From Calidifontimicrobium sp035325925 (GTDB lineage: Bacteria > Pseudomonadota > Gammaproteobacteria > Burkholderiales > Burkholderiaceae_C): DNA of 64,000 nucleotides. This document shows positions 7,877 through 16,283 of the stretch, in pieces; position 1 is the first letter of the stretch; each line of letters starts with the position of its first letter. The translations under genes were made by a program, and so were the position numbers. The notes beneath the pieces were generated by a model. It was not told where the DNA came from. It ran no database searches and saw only the letters and a list, made by a program, of their open reading frames with translations. Where the stretch lies: contig NZ_DAOKZA010000019.1 in NCBI RefSeq assembly GCF_035325925.1, positions 1 through 64,000 of the forward strand, written 5' to 3'.

Positions 7877-9001
7877 ATGACCGCACGCACCACGCCCCCG
7901 TTCCGCGCCGACCACGTCGGCAGCTTCCTGCGCCCGCCCTACCTGCTCGAGGCGCGCGAGAAGAAGGCCCGTGGCGAGATCAGCGCCGCGCAGCTGCGCG
8001 AGGTCGAGGACCGTGCGATCGCCGAGATCGTGCAGTTCCAGCACGACGTCGGCCTGCAGTCGATCACCGACGGCGAGTTCCGCCGCACCTACTTCCACAT
8101 CGACTTCCTCGAGCAGCTCGGCGGCGTGAAGACCGACGTGCCGGTGACCGTCCGCAAGCCCGACGGCACCGAGGAGCTCGCGCCGCCGGTGATGCGCGTC
8201 GTCGACAAGGTGCGCCACGCGAAGGACATCCAGCGTGCCGACTTCGAGTTCCTGAAGGCGCAGGTCGCGCGACTCGCGCCCGGCGCGACGCCGAAGGTGA
8301 CCATCCCGTCGCCGACGATGCTGCACTTCCGCGGCGGACGCGCCGGCATCAGCCGCGACGCCTACCCCGAGCTCGACCCGTACTTCTACGACGACGTCGC
8401 GAAGGCCTATGGCGACGAGCTGCAGTCGCTCGCCGACGCCGGCTGCACCTACGTGCAGATGGACGACACCAACATGGCCTACCTGTGCGACGAGAAGATG
8501 CGCGAGGCCGCGCGCCAGCGCGGCGACGACCCCAACGAGCTGCCGCACCGCTACGCGCAGTTCATCAACAAGGTGGTCGCGCGCAAGCCCGCGGGCATGA
8601 CGCTGGCGATGCACCTGTGCCGCGGCAACTTCAAGAGCACCTTCGCCGCGCAGGGCAACTACGAGCCGGTGGCCGAGGCACTGCTCGCCGAGATGAACCT
8701 CGACGCGTACTTCATGGAGTACGACGACGACCGCAGCGGGGACTTCCGCCCGCTGCGCTTCCTGCCCAAGGGCAAGATCGTCGTGCTCGGCCTGGTGACG
8801 ACCAAGTTCGGGCAGCTCGAGAGCAAGGACGACCTGAAGCGCCGCATCGGCGAGGCGGCGCAGTACGCACCGCTCGAACAGCTGGCACTGAGCCCGCAGT
8901 GCGGCTTCTCGAGCACGGTGCACGGCAACAACATCGCCGTCGACGACCAGCGGCGCAAGCTGCGACTGGTCGTCGAGACCGCGCGCGAGGTCTGGGGCTG
9001 A
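7877..9001 (+). CDS. MetE C-terminal-like protein (cobalamin-independent methionine synthase II family)
   Basis: This 374-residue protein equals the catalytic half of MetE without the N-terminal barrel. It begins with the family motif RADHVGSFLRP. Zinc-ligand candidates are the His and Cys of MHLCRGN and the Cys of SPQCGF near the C-terminus. The family transfers methyl groups to thiols such as homocysteine, but short stand-alone members may use other methyl donors or substrates. CGGAGA sits 8 bases before the ATG. It stands alone, with no riboswitch or methionine genes nearby, so its true substrate is open. Confidence 0.85.
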   Translation: MTARTTPPFRADHVGSFLRPPYLLEAREKKARGEISAAQLREVEDRAIAEIVQFQHDVGLQSITDGEFRRTYFHIDFLEQLGGVKTDVPVTVRKPDGTEELAPPVMRVVDKVRHAKDIQRADFEFLKAQVARLAPGATPKVTIPSPTMLHFRGGRAGISRDAYPELDPYFYDDVAKAYGDELQSLADAGCTYVQMDDTNMAYLCDEKMREAARQRGDDPNELPHRYAQFINKVVARKPAGMTLAMHLCRGNFKSTFAAQGNYEPVAEALLAEMNLDAYFMEYDDDRSGDFRPLRFLPKGKIVVLGLVTTKFGQLESKDDLKRRIGEAAQYAPLEQLALSPQCGFSSTVHGNNIAVDDQRRKLRLVVETAREVWG

Positions 9002-9036
9002 CGAGGGCGGCGCCGTCTCCGTCACCCCCCCTCATC

Positions 9037-9057
9037 CGCGGGGGCGGCGCCCCCGCG
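9037..9057 (+). terminator. GC-only perfect hairpin after the MetE-like gene
   Basis: CGCGGGGGC and GCCCCCGCG form a perfect 9-bp stem with a 3-base loop, 36 bases after the stop codon. There is no downstream T-run, so it may instead protect the mRNA 3' end. Confidence 0.4.
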
Positions 9058-9128
9058 ACCGGTGGAGTGCCAACCCCCGGGCGCGCGCGCAACATCGGGG
9101 CATCGAGGTCACGACGGTGGAGTCGAGC

Positions 9129-9466
<338 letters not shown>

Positions 9467-9535
9467 GCGGGCCGCGATCGTAGCGCCTTCGTCGAAGCGA
9501 TCACCGGAATCGGTGGTCGCATCGGTCGCGGCGCG

Positions 9536-10654
9536 TCACTTGCCCGACTTGAACGTCTGGAACACGCGCGTCTGCACGCGCCGCGCTTCGTTGGGCAGCG
9601 TGCGCGGCACCGCGAGCTTCTTGATGTCGGCTTCCGACAGGAAGATCGTCGGGTTCTTCGCCAGTTCGGGCTTGACGAACTGCTTCGACGCCGGGTTTGG
9701 GTTGCCGTAGAAGACCTCGTTGGTCAGCGATGCGTGCACCTCGGGGCGCAGGATGTAGTTGATGAAGGCGTGCGCCGCGTCGACGTTCTTCGCGTCCTTC
9801 GGGATCGCCATCGTGTCGAGGAACATCGTCGCGCCGCGCGGCGGGATCAGCGGCTTGATCGTGAAGCCGGCCTTCGCCTCGGCGGCGCGCTCGTTGGCGA
9901 TGTTGAAGTCGCCCGAGTAGCCGAGCGACACGCACAGCATGCCACCGGCGAGGTCGTTGATCGGGCCGGGCGAGAAGATGCGCGTGACGTACGGGCGCGC
10001 CTTCATCAGCACCTCGCGCGCCGCGTCGTAGTCCTTCGCGTTGGTGCTGTAGCCGTCCTTGCCGGCGTAGATCATCGCCACCGGCACGACCTCGCTGGCC
10101 GAGTCGAGCACGTGGATGCCGCAGCCCTTGAGCTTGCTCGCGTATTCGGGCTTGAAGATCAGGTCCAGCGGGTTCTCCGGCATCGGCGTCGTGCCGAGCG
10201 CGGCTTTGACTTTCTGCTCGTTGATGCCCACCGTGACGAAGCCCCACATCCAGGTCACGAGGTGCTTGTTGCCCGGGTCGGCCTCGGCGAGCTTGGCCTG
10301 CAAGGCGGGGTCGAGGTTCTTCAGGTTCGGGATCTTCGCCGGGTCGAGCGGCTGGAAGATGCCGCCCTTGATCTGCTGCGCCGCGAAGTGCGCGCTGGGC
10401 ACGACGATGTCGTAGCCGGTGCGCCCGGCCACCAGCTTGGCGTGCAGCGTCTCGTTGCTCTCGATCGTCGCGTCGTACTTGGTCTTGATCCCGGTTTCCT
10501 TCTCGAAGTTGGCGATGACGTCGGGGCCGATGTAGTCGGCCCAGTTCATCACGTTGAGCGTCTTCGCGCCGCCCTGCGCGAGCGCGCCGCCGGAGGCGCC
10601 CAGGCACAGCGCGATCGCGGCACAGAGGGTCGAACACCGAGGAAACCGGACCAT
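9536..10654 (-). CDS. Polyamine-type ABC transporter substrate-binding protein (PotF-like)
   Basis: This 372-residue exported protein has a signal peptide cleaved near GGALAQG. The mature start TLNVMNWADYIGPDVIANFEK is the hallmark of PotD/PotF spermidine and putrescine receptors, and the length matches that family. The ATG at 10654 has AGGAG 6 bases upstream. Unlike E. coli potFGHI, no ATPase or permease gene is adjacent: the upstream neighbour is hrcA and the downstream side holds a tRNA. It must therefore work with a transporter encoded elsewhere or serve as a sensor-type receptor. Substrate (putrescine, spermidine or another amine) cannot be fixed from sequence alone. Confidence 0.88.
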   Translation of the reverse strand: MVRFPRCSTLCAAIALCLGASGGALAQGGAKTLNVMNWADYIGPDVIANFEKETGIKTKYDATIESNETLHAKLVAGRTGYDIVVPSAHFAAQQIKGGIFQPLDPAKIPNLKNLDPALQAKLAEADPGNKHLVTWMWGFVTVGINEQKVKAALGTTPMPENPLDLIFKPEYASKLKGCGIHVLDSASEVVPVAMIYAGKDGYSTNAKDYDAAREVLMKARPYVTRIFSPGPINDLAGGMLCVSLGYSGDFNIANERAAEAKAGFTIKPLIPPRGATMFLDTMAIPKDAKNVDAAHAFINYILRPEVHASLTNEVFYGNPNPASKQFVKPELAKNPTIFLSEADIKKLAVPRTLPNEARRVQTRVFQTFKSGK

Positions 10655-10683
10655 GGAAGACTCCTGAAGGCAGGACAAGGAAC

Positions 10684-10700
10684 GGCGCCCAGCGGGCGCC
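10684..10700 (-). terminator. Hairpin between hrcA and the binding-protein gene
   Basis: GGCGCCC and GGGCGCC form a perfect 7-bp stem around AGC, 114 bases after the hrcA stop codon. Reading in the gene direction, it is followed by TTCCTTGTCC, so termination is plausible but weak. Confidence 0.4.
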
Positions 10701-10814
10701 TGCGGCCACCGACGCCGCGCAGACCTGGGGCGACGCGGGAAGTTCCGTCGTCTCGACGCCGGCGCCGCGGCCGCGGCGCGCAGTATGCCCAAGCCACGCG
10801 GGGGCACGCGCCGG

Positions 10815-11849
10815 TCAGTGGCGGTGATGCGACAGCGCGTGGCTGACCAGTCGCGACGTGATGTCGACGATCTGGATCATGCGCTCGTAGGGCATGCGCG
10901 TCGGCCCGATGACCCCCAGCGTGCCGACGACCTCGCCGTCGACGACGTACGGCGCCGACACGACCGACAAGGCCTCGAACGGCACCACCCCGCTCTCGCC
11001 GCCGATGTAGATGCGCACCCCCTCGGCGCGGCTGGACACTTCGAGCAGGCGCATCAGCTCGGTCTTGCGTTCGAACAGGTCGAACAGCTTGCGCAGTGCG
11101 CCGAGGTCGCTGCCGAAGTCCTGCACCTCGAGCAGGTTGCGCTCGCCGCTGACCACCACCTGCTCGGTGCTCTCGGCCAGCGCCTCGCTGCCCGCCTGCA
11201 CCGCCGCCTGCATCAGCGTGGCGATCTCGCCGCGCAGTGCCTCGATCTCGGTCTTCAGGCGCTCGCGGATGCCGTCCAGGCTCAGCCCGGCGTAGTGCGA
11301 GTTCAGGTAGTTCGTCGCCTCGACGAGTTCGCCCTGCGTGTAGTCGCGCGCGGTGACGATCACGCGGTTCTGCACGTCGCCGTCGGCGTCGACCAGGATC
11401 ACCAGCACGCGCCGCTCGGACAGGCGCAGGAACTCGATGTGGCGGAACACGCCGGCCTTGCGCGGCGAGGTGACGACGCCGACGAAGTGGGACAGGTTCG
11501 ACAGCACCTGCGCGGCCTGCGCGATGACGCGCTGCGGCTGGTCGGCCTGCACCTGCTCGCGCACCGCCGCCAGGCCGGGGTCGACGCGCGACAGGTCCAG
11601 CGGCTGCGCGGTGAGCATGGTGTCGACGAACACGCGGTAGCCGCGCGCGGTGGGCACGCGCCCGGCGCTGGTGTGCGGACTGGCGATCAGGCCGAGCTCT
11701 TCGAGGTCGGCCATCACGTTGCGGATGGTCGCCGGGCTCAGCTCGAGCCCGCTGGCGCGCGACAGCGTGCGCGAGCCCACCGGCTGGCCGTCGGCGATGT
11801 AGCGTTCGACCAGGGTCTTCAGCAGCGTGCGGGCGCGCTCGTCGAGCAT
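10815..11849 (-). CDS. hrcA: Heat-inducible transcription repressor HrcA
   Basis: This 344-residue protein has the HrcA winged-helix N-terminus (MLDERARTLLKTLVERYIADGQPVGSRTLS, then SPATIRNVMADLEELGLI), a dimerisation and inserted domain, and a C-terminal GAF-like region. HrcA represses groESL and other chaperone genes by binding CIRCE and depends on GroEL for folding. No CIRCE element is seen in front of hrcA here, and no chaperone gene is in the window, so targets lie elsewhere. The start codon has no Shine-Dalgarno sequence; a TACAAT hexamer ends 6 bases before the ATG, suggesting a leaderless transcript. nadK starts divergently 80 bases away. Confidence 0.96.
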   Translation of the reverse strand: MLDERARTLLKTLVERYIADGQPVGSRTLSRASGLELSPATIRNVMADLEELGLIASPHTSAGRVPTARGYRVFVDTMLTAQPLDLSRVDPGLAAVREQVQADQPQRVIAQAAQVLSNLSHFVGVVTSPRKAGVFRHIEFLRLSERRVLVILVDADGDVQNRVIVTARDYTQGELVEATNYLNSHYAGLSLDGIRERLKTEIEALRGEIATLMQAAVQAGSEALAESTEQVVVSGERNLLEVQDFGSDLGALRKLFDLFERKTELMRLLEVSSRAEGVRIYIGGESGVVPFEALSVVSAPYVVDGEVVGTLGVIGPTRMPYERMIQIVDITSRLVSHALSHHRH

Positions 11850-11855
11850 GTTTTC

Positions 11856-11861
11856 ATTGTA
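11856..11861 (-). promoter_or_regulatory. -10-like TACAAT abutting the hrcA start codon
   Basis: The hexamer on the minus strand is followed by six bases (GAAAAC) and then ATG. A start of transcription at the usual distance would fall on the A of the start codon. No clear -35 is visible. Confidence 0.5.
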
Positions 11862-11916
11862 GTGACAAGGGCTTGCGCGCGCCCCGCCTCCCCCCTCGCG
11901 CGGCGGGGCCGTATGG

Positions 11917-11922
11917 TGTAAT
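11917..11922 (+). promoter_or_regulatory. -10-like TGTAAT abutting the nadK start codon
   Basis: Seven bases (CGTCGCC) separate this hexamer from the nadK ATG, and there is no ribosome-binding site. The spacing fits a leaderless mRNA. An overlapping TATGGT at 11912 is an alternative. Confidence 0.45.
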
Positions 11923-11929
11923 CGTCGCC

Positions 11930-12796
11930 ATGGCGAGTCGCTTCCGTCACGCGGCGCTGGTCGGCAAGTACCAGGCCCAGGGCATCCGGCCGGTGCTCGA
12001 CGACATCGCCCATTTCCTGATCGGCCTGGGCCTGGACGTCTCGCTCGAGGCCGACACCGCGCGCAACACCGGGATCACCGAGTACGGCGCGCACGAACCC
12101 GCCGACCTGGGCCGCCACTGCGACCTGGCGGTGGTCGTCGGCGGCGACGGCACGATGCTGGGCATCGCGCGCGAACTGGCGCGCCACCACGTGCCGCTGG
12201 TGGGCATCAACCAGGGGCGGCTGGGCTTCATCACCGACGTGCCGGTCGACCGCTACCGCGACGCGCTGGGCACGATGGTCGCCGGCGACTACGAGGAAGA
12301 GCACCGCGCGATGCTCGAAGGCGGCGTGTGGCGCGACGGCACCTGCATCTTCAGCGAGTTCGCGCTCAACGAGATCGTCGTCAACCGCGGCGCCACCGCG
12401 GGCATGGTCGAGTTGCGTGTGGCCGTCGGCGAGGAACAGATCGTCGGGCTGCGCGCCGACGGCCTGATCGTCGCCACGCCGACCGGCAGCACCGCGTACG
12501 CGCTGTCGGCCGGCGGGCCGATCGTGCACCCGGCGATCGCCGGCTGGCTGATGGTGCCGATCGCGTCGCACACGCTGTCCAACCGCCCGATCGTGCTGCC
12601 CGACGACGGCGAGATCACGGTCGAGGTGGTCGCCGGGCGCGACGCCTCGGTCAACTTCGACATGCACCGACTGGCCAGCCTGTTGCACGGCGACCAGGTG
12701 CGGCTGCGCCGGTCGGCACACAAGGTGCGCTTCCTGCACCCGCGCGGGTGGAGCTACTACGGCACCCTGAGGCGCAAGCTGCGGTGGTATGAGTAG
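11930..12796 (+). CDS. nadK: NAD kinase
   Basis: NAD kinase phosphorylates NAD to NADP with ATP or polyphosphate in the cytoplasm. The 288-residue protein has the GGDGT motif at 71-75, which positions the phosphate donor and NAD, then the conserved ALNEIVVNRG and TPTGSTAYALSAGGPI segments that bind the nicotinamide dinucleotide. Length and order match bacterial NadK. The ATG at 11930 gives the family N-terminus (FRHAALVGKYQ), and no Shine-Dalgarno sequence precedes it. The gene is divergent from hrcA and about 165 bases before recN, the common hrcA-nadK-recN order of Betaproteobacteria. A dispersed repeat fills the space before recN. Confidence 0.96.
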   Translation: MASRFRHAALVGKYQAQGIRPVLDDIAHFLIGLGLDVSLEADTARNTGITEYGAHEPADLGRHCDLAVVVGGDGTMLGIARELARHHVPLVGINQGRLGFITDVPVDRYRDALGTMVAGDYEEEHRAMLEGGVWRDGTCIFSEFALNEIVVNRGATAGMVELRVAVGEEQIVGLRADGLIVATPTGSTAYALSAGGPIVHPAIAGWLMVPIASHTLSNRPIVLPDDGEITVEVVAGRDASVNFDMHRLASLLHGDQVRLRRSAHKVRFLHPRGWSYYGTLRRKLRWYE

Positions 12797-12799
12797 GCT

Positions 12800-12896
12800 C
12801 CCCCCCGAAGCGCCTTCGGCGCCTCCTGCCCGGGCGACGAAGGGGCCCGATCGGTCCCCATGGGGCGCCGCCCGCGGGCCGGCGAAGCCGGACCCG
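12800..12896 (+). repeat. Copy 2 of the dispersed two-hairpin repeat (full length)
   Basis: Starting 3 bases after the nadK stop, a C-run is followed by the core AGCGCCTTCGGCGCCT (12809-12824). About 50 bases later comes a second hairpin, CCGGC-GAA-GCCGG, inside GGGCCGGCGAAGCCGGACCC (12876-12895). The same pair of hairpins recurs upstream of iorB and after the acyl-CoA-binding protein gene. Confidence 0.65.
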
Positions 12897-12963
12897 TGGC
12901 TGCCGCTCGACGCTTGCAGGGCGTCGCCCTGCGGTTCGCGCCACCCGCGGCCGGGGCGCTGAC

Positions 12964-14685
12964 ATGCTGCGGCGGCTGGTCCTGCGGGACTTCGTCATCG
13001 TCGACACGCTCGAGCTCGAGCTGGGGCCGGGGTTCACGGTGCTCACCGGCGAGACCGGTGCCGGCAAGTCGATCCTCGTCGACGCGCTGCAGCTCGCGCT
13101 GGGCGCGCGCGGCGACGCGGGCGTGGTGCGCGAAGGCGCGGCGCGCACCGAGATCGGCGCCGAGTTCGACACGCCCGAGGCGCTGCGCGGCTGGCTCGAC
13201 GAGGCCGGCTTCCCGGGCGACGACACGCTGCTGCTGCGTCGCGCGATCGACGCGCAGGGCCGCAGCCGCGCCTGGGTCAACGGCAGCCCGGCCACCGTCG
13301 CGCAGCTGCGCGAGGCGGCCGACCGGCTGGTCGAGATCCACGGTCAGCACGCTTGGCAGAGTCTGACGCGCCCGGCGGCGGTGCGCGCGCTGCTCGACGC
13401 GCAGGCCGGCGTCGACACCGCCGAGCTGGCGCGCCGCTTCGCCGCGTGGAAGTCGGCGCAGCAGGCGCTCGAGCGTGCGCGCCACGAAGCCGGGCAGGCC
13501 GAACGCGAGCGCGAGCGGCTGGCCTGGCAGATCGCCGAGATCGAGCGCCTGGCGCCCGGCGCCGACGAGTGGGACATGCTCAACGCCGAGCACCAGCGCC
13601 TGGCGCACGCGCAGTCGCTGCTCGACGCCGCGCACGCGGCGCAGGCCGCGGTCGACGGCGGCGACGACGACGACGACGGCGTCGGCGTCGGCGCCGCCGC
13701 GCTGGTGCAGCGCGCGCTCGACGCGCTGGGCGGAGTCGCCACGTACGACGCCCGGCTCGCGCCGGTGATCGAGGTGCTGCAGGGCGCGCAGGCGCAGCTG
13801 CAGGACGCTGCGCACACGCTGGGCGGCTACCTCGGTCACGTCGAGCTCGACCCGGACCGCCTCGCCACGCTCGACGCGCGGCTGGCGTCGTGGCTCGCGC
13901 TGGCGCGCCGCCACCGCCGGCCGCCGGCCGAGCTGCCGGCGCTGCTCGACGGCTGGCGGCGCGAGCTCGCCGCGCACGACGCCGCCGCCGACGTCGACGC
14001 GCTCGAGGCCGCTCAGGGCGCCGCCGAGCGCGCCTGGCGCGACGAGGCGCGGCGTGTCAGCGCCGCGCGCCACGCCGCGGCACCGCGGCTGGCGGCGGCG
14101 GTGACGCAGGCGATGCAGCAGCTGGGCATGGCCGGCGGCCGCTTCGAGGTCGCGCTGCCGGCGCAGGACACGCCGCAGAGCTTCGGGCTGGAGAGCGTCG
14201 AACTGCTCGTCGCCGGGCACGCCGGCAGCGCGCCGAGGCCGCTGGCCAAGGTCGCGTCGGGCGGCGAGCTGTCGCGGCTCGCGCTGGCGGTCGCGGTGAC
14301 GACCACGGCCGCCGGCGGCGGCGCCGCGACGCTGATCTTCGACGAGATCGACGCAGGCATCGGCGGCGCGGTCGCCGACACCGTCGGGCGGCTGATGAAG
14401 CAGCTCGGCGCGCGCCAGCAGGTGCTCGCCGTCACGCACCTGGCCCAGGTCGCCGCCTGCGCCGACGCACACCTGGTCGTGCGCAAGGTCGAACGCGACG
14501 CCGCCGCCGTCAGCGAGCTGAGTGCTGTCGGCGGCGAGGCACGCGTGGCGGAGATCGCGCGCATGCTCGGCGGCGCGCACCTGGCCGGCACCGGTGCGCA
14601 GCACGCGCAGGCGATGTTGCGCCAGGCCGGCGCGCCGGCCGGGCCGCGCGCCGGAGCGGCGCGGCCACCGCGGACCCGCCCGTGA
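12964..14685 (+). CDS. recN: DNA repair protein RecN
   Basis: RecN is an SMC-like ATPase that holds broken DNA ends during double-strand-break repair. The 573-residue protein has Walker A GETGAGKS at 29-36, a coiled-coil middle (about 150-380, with an acidic run GDDDDDG), the ABC signature KVASGGELSRLALAV, and Walker B TLIFDEIDAGIGG. The C-terminal 30 residues are Ala/Pro/Arg-rich and probably disordered. The gene overlaps the next start by 4 bases (GTGA), so recN and rapZ are translationally coupled. I see no LexA-type box in front of it, although RecN is SOS-controlled in many bacteria. Confidence 0.96.
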   Translation: MLRRLVLRDFVIVDTLELELGPGFTVLTGETGAGKSILVDALQLALGARGDAGVVREGAARTEIGAEFDTPEALRGWLDEAGFPGDDTLLLRRAIDAQGRSRAWVNGSPATVAQLREAADRLVEIHGQHAWQSLTRPAAVRALLDAQAGVDTAELARRFAAWKSAQQALERARHEAGQAERERERLAWQIAEIERLAPGADEWDMLNAEHQRLAHAQSLLDAAHAAQAAVDGGDDDDDGVGVGAAALVQRALDALGGVATYDARLAPVIEVLQGAQAQLQDAAHTLGGYLGHVELDPDRLATLDARLASWLALARRHRRPPAELPALLDGWRRELAAHDAAADVDALEAAQGAAERAWRDEARRVSAARHAAAPRLAAAVTQAMQQLGMAGGRFEVALPAQDTPQSFGLESVELLVAGHAGSAPRPLAKVASGGELSRLALAVAVTTTAAGGGAATLIFDEIDAGIGGAVADTVGRLMKQLGARQQVLAVTHLAQVAACADAHLVVRKVERDAAAVSELSAVGGEARVAEIARMLGGAHLAGTGAQHAQAMLRQAGAPAGPRAGAARPPRTRP

Positions 14686-15620
14686 ACACGCGCCGGCCGG
14701 GCGATGCGCGCGGGCCGGCAGGCGAGGCCGGGGCGCCCGCGCCCAGCGCCACGGCGGCGAGCGACCGCGAGGTCGTGCTCGTCACCGGCATCTCGGGCTC
14801 GGGCAAGTCGGTGGCGCTGCATGCGCTCGAGGACGCCGGCTTCTTCTGCGTCGACAACCTGCCGCCGGAACTGCTGCGCGACTTTCTGCGCGTCGAGGCC
14901 GACCACGACGTGCGCCGCGTCGCGATCGCCGTCGACGTGCGCACCACCGGGGCGCTGCCGCACCTGCTGCCGCTGCTCGAGCAGCTGCGCGGCGAAGGCG
15001 TCGCGATCCGCTCGCTGTTCCTCGACGCCGACACCGACACGCTGGTGCGGCGCTTCTCGGAAACACGTCGCCCTCACCCGCTGGCCAAACCCGCCGCCGA
15101 CCAGCACCGCGCGCTGATCGAGGCGATCGAGATCGAGCGCGAGCTGCTCGCCGAGCTGCGCGAGGTGTCGACGGTGATCGACACCAGCCAGCTGCGCCCG
15201 GCGCTGCTCGGCGCCTGGGTGCGCGACCTGGTGCAGGTCGGCGCGCGCTCGCTGACGCTGGTGTTCCAGTCGTTCGCGTTCAAGCACGGCGTGCCGCTGG
15301 ATGCCGACTACGTGTTCGACGTGCGCGTGCTGCCGAACCCCTTCTACATCCGCGAGCTGCGCGCGCTGACCGGCCGCGACGACCCGGTGGCCGAGTACAT
15401 CGAGGCGCAGCCCGAGGCGGTGGCGATGCTGCAGGACATCGAGGCCTTCCTGCGCCGCTGGCTGCCGTCGTTCGAGTCCGACCAGCGCAGCTACCTGACG
15501 GTAGCCATCGGCTGCACCGGCGGCCAGCACCGTTCGGTGTACTTCGTCGAGACGCTGGCGCGCCGCTTCGGCTTCGACCGTCCGGCGCTGGTGCGCCACC
15601 GCGAACTGGGGCCCACATGA
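14682..15620 (+). CDS. rapZ: RNase adapter protein RapZ (YvcJ/YhbJ family)
   Basis: RapZ is a nucleotide-binding protein. In E. coli it presents the sRNA GlmZ to RNase E to control glucosamine-6-phosphate synthesis; in other bacteria the role is less clear. Walker A GISGSGKS lies at 36-43, followed by the conserved GFFCVDNLPPELL and SFGFKHG-like QSFAFKHGVP segments and the C-terminal GCTGGQHRSVYF motif. At 312 residues it is slightly longer than usual because of a 28-residue Ala/Gly/Pro-rich N-terminal tail. No in-frame ATG exists near the conserved start, and the GTG overlaps the recN stop as GTGA, so coupling supports this start. The usual rpoN/pts neighbours are absent. Confidence 0.93.
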   Translation: MNTRRPGDARGPAGEAGAPAPSATAASDREVVLVTGISGSGKSVALHALEDAGFFCVDNLPPELLRDFLRVEADHDVRRVAIAVDVRTTGALPHLLPLLEQLRGEGVAIRSLFLDADTDTLVRRFSETRRPHPLAKPAADQHRALIEAIEIERELLAELREVSTVIDTSQLRPALLGAWVRDLVQVGARSLTLVFQSFAFKHGVPLDADYVFDVRVLPNPFYIRELRALTGRDDPVAEYIEAQPEAVAMLQDIEAFLRRWLPSFESDQRSYLTVAIGCTGGQHRSVYFVETLARRFGFDRPALVRHRELGPT

Positions 15621-15633
15621 GGTCGGCGCGGCG

Positions 15634-16260
15634 ATGAACGACGACGCCGGCACCTTCGAGCTCGCGCTGTTCCCGCTGCGCATGGTGCTGTTCCCGGGCG
15701 GGCTGCTGCACCTGAAGGTGTTCGAGGCGCGCTACCTGGACCTCGTCAGCCGCTGCCTGCGCGACGGCTCAGGCTTCGGCGTGGTCTGCCTGCGCGAGGG
15801 TGGCGAGGTGCGCAGCGCCGGCGACGCGGTGCGCTTCGAAGACGCCGGCACGCAGGCGCGCATCGACGAGGTCGACGCGACGCAGCCCGGCATCCTGCAG
15901 GTGCGCTGCCGGGCGCAACGACGTTTCGCGCTGGCGGGCCCGGCGCGGCAGCAGGCCGACGGCCTGTGGACCGCGACGGTGCGCTGGCTGGCCGACGAGC
16001 CCGAGGCCGCGGTGCCGGCGGCGATGCGCGCGACCGCGCAGGCGCTGGGCAATGCGATCGAGGCGCTCGGCGCGCAGGGCGCGCGCCCGGTCGCCGAGCC
16101 GTACCGGCTCGACGACGCGGGCTGGGTGGCCAACCGATGGTGCGAGCTGCTGCCGATCCCGCTCGGCGCCAAGCAGCGGCTGATGCAGCTCGACGACCCG
16201 CTGCTGCGGCTCAAGCTGGTCGACGAGTTCCTGCGCCAGCGCGGCGTGGTCGCCGGCTGA
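15634..16260 (+). CDS. LON N-terminal (substrate-binding) domain protein
   Basis: This 208-residue protein consists only of the PUA-like substrate-binding domain of Lon protease: the start ELALFPLRMVLFPGGLLHLKVFE is diagnostic, and a helical part closes the protein. It has no AAA ATPase or protease domain, so it cannot degrade proteins alone and may recognise substrates or act as an adaptor. It lies 13 bases after rapZ on the same strand, so it is probably cotranscribed with recN and rapZ. It converges on mutY, with a short hairpin between the two stop codons. Confidence 0.85.
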   Translation: MNDDAGTFELALFPLRMVLFPGGLLHLKVFEARYLDLVSRCLRDGSGFGVVCLREGGEVRSAGDAVRFEDAGTQARIDEVDATQPGILQVRCRAQRRFALAGPARQQADGLWTATVRWLADEPEAAVPAAMRATAQALGNAIEALGAQGARPVAEPYRLDDAGWVANRWCELLPIPLGAKQRLMQLDDPLLRLKLVDEFLRQRGVVAG

Positions 16261-16264
16261 CCCC

Positions 16265-16283
16265 GACGCGGCCGACCCGCGTC
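16265..16283. terminator. Hairpin between convergent LON-domain gene and mutY
   Basis: GACGCGG and CCGCGTC pair over 7 bases around a 5-base loop, spanning the 21-base space and touching the mutY stop. It may terminate both transcripts; no T-run is present. Confidence 0.4.

Noticed and set aside
11850..11929. CIRCE element in the hrcA-nadK space
   Set aside because: I looked for the TTAGCACTC/GAGTGCTAA inverted repeat and did not find it.
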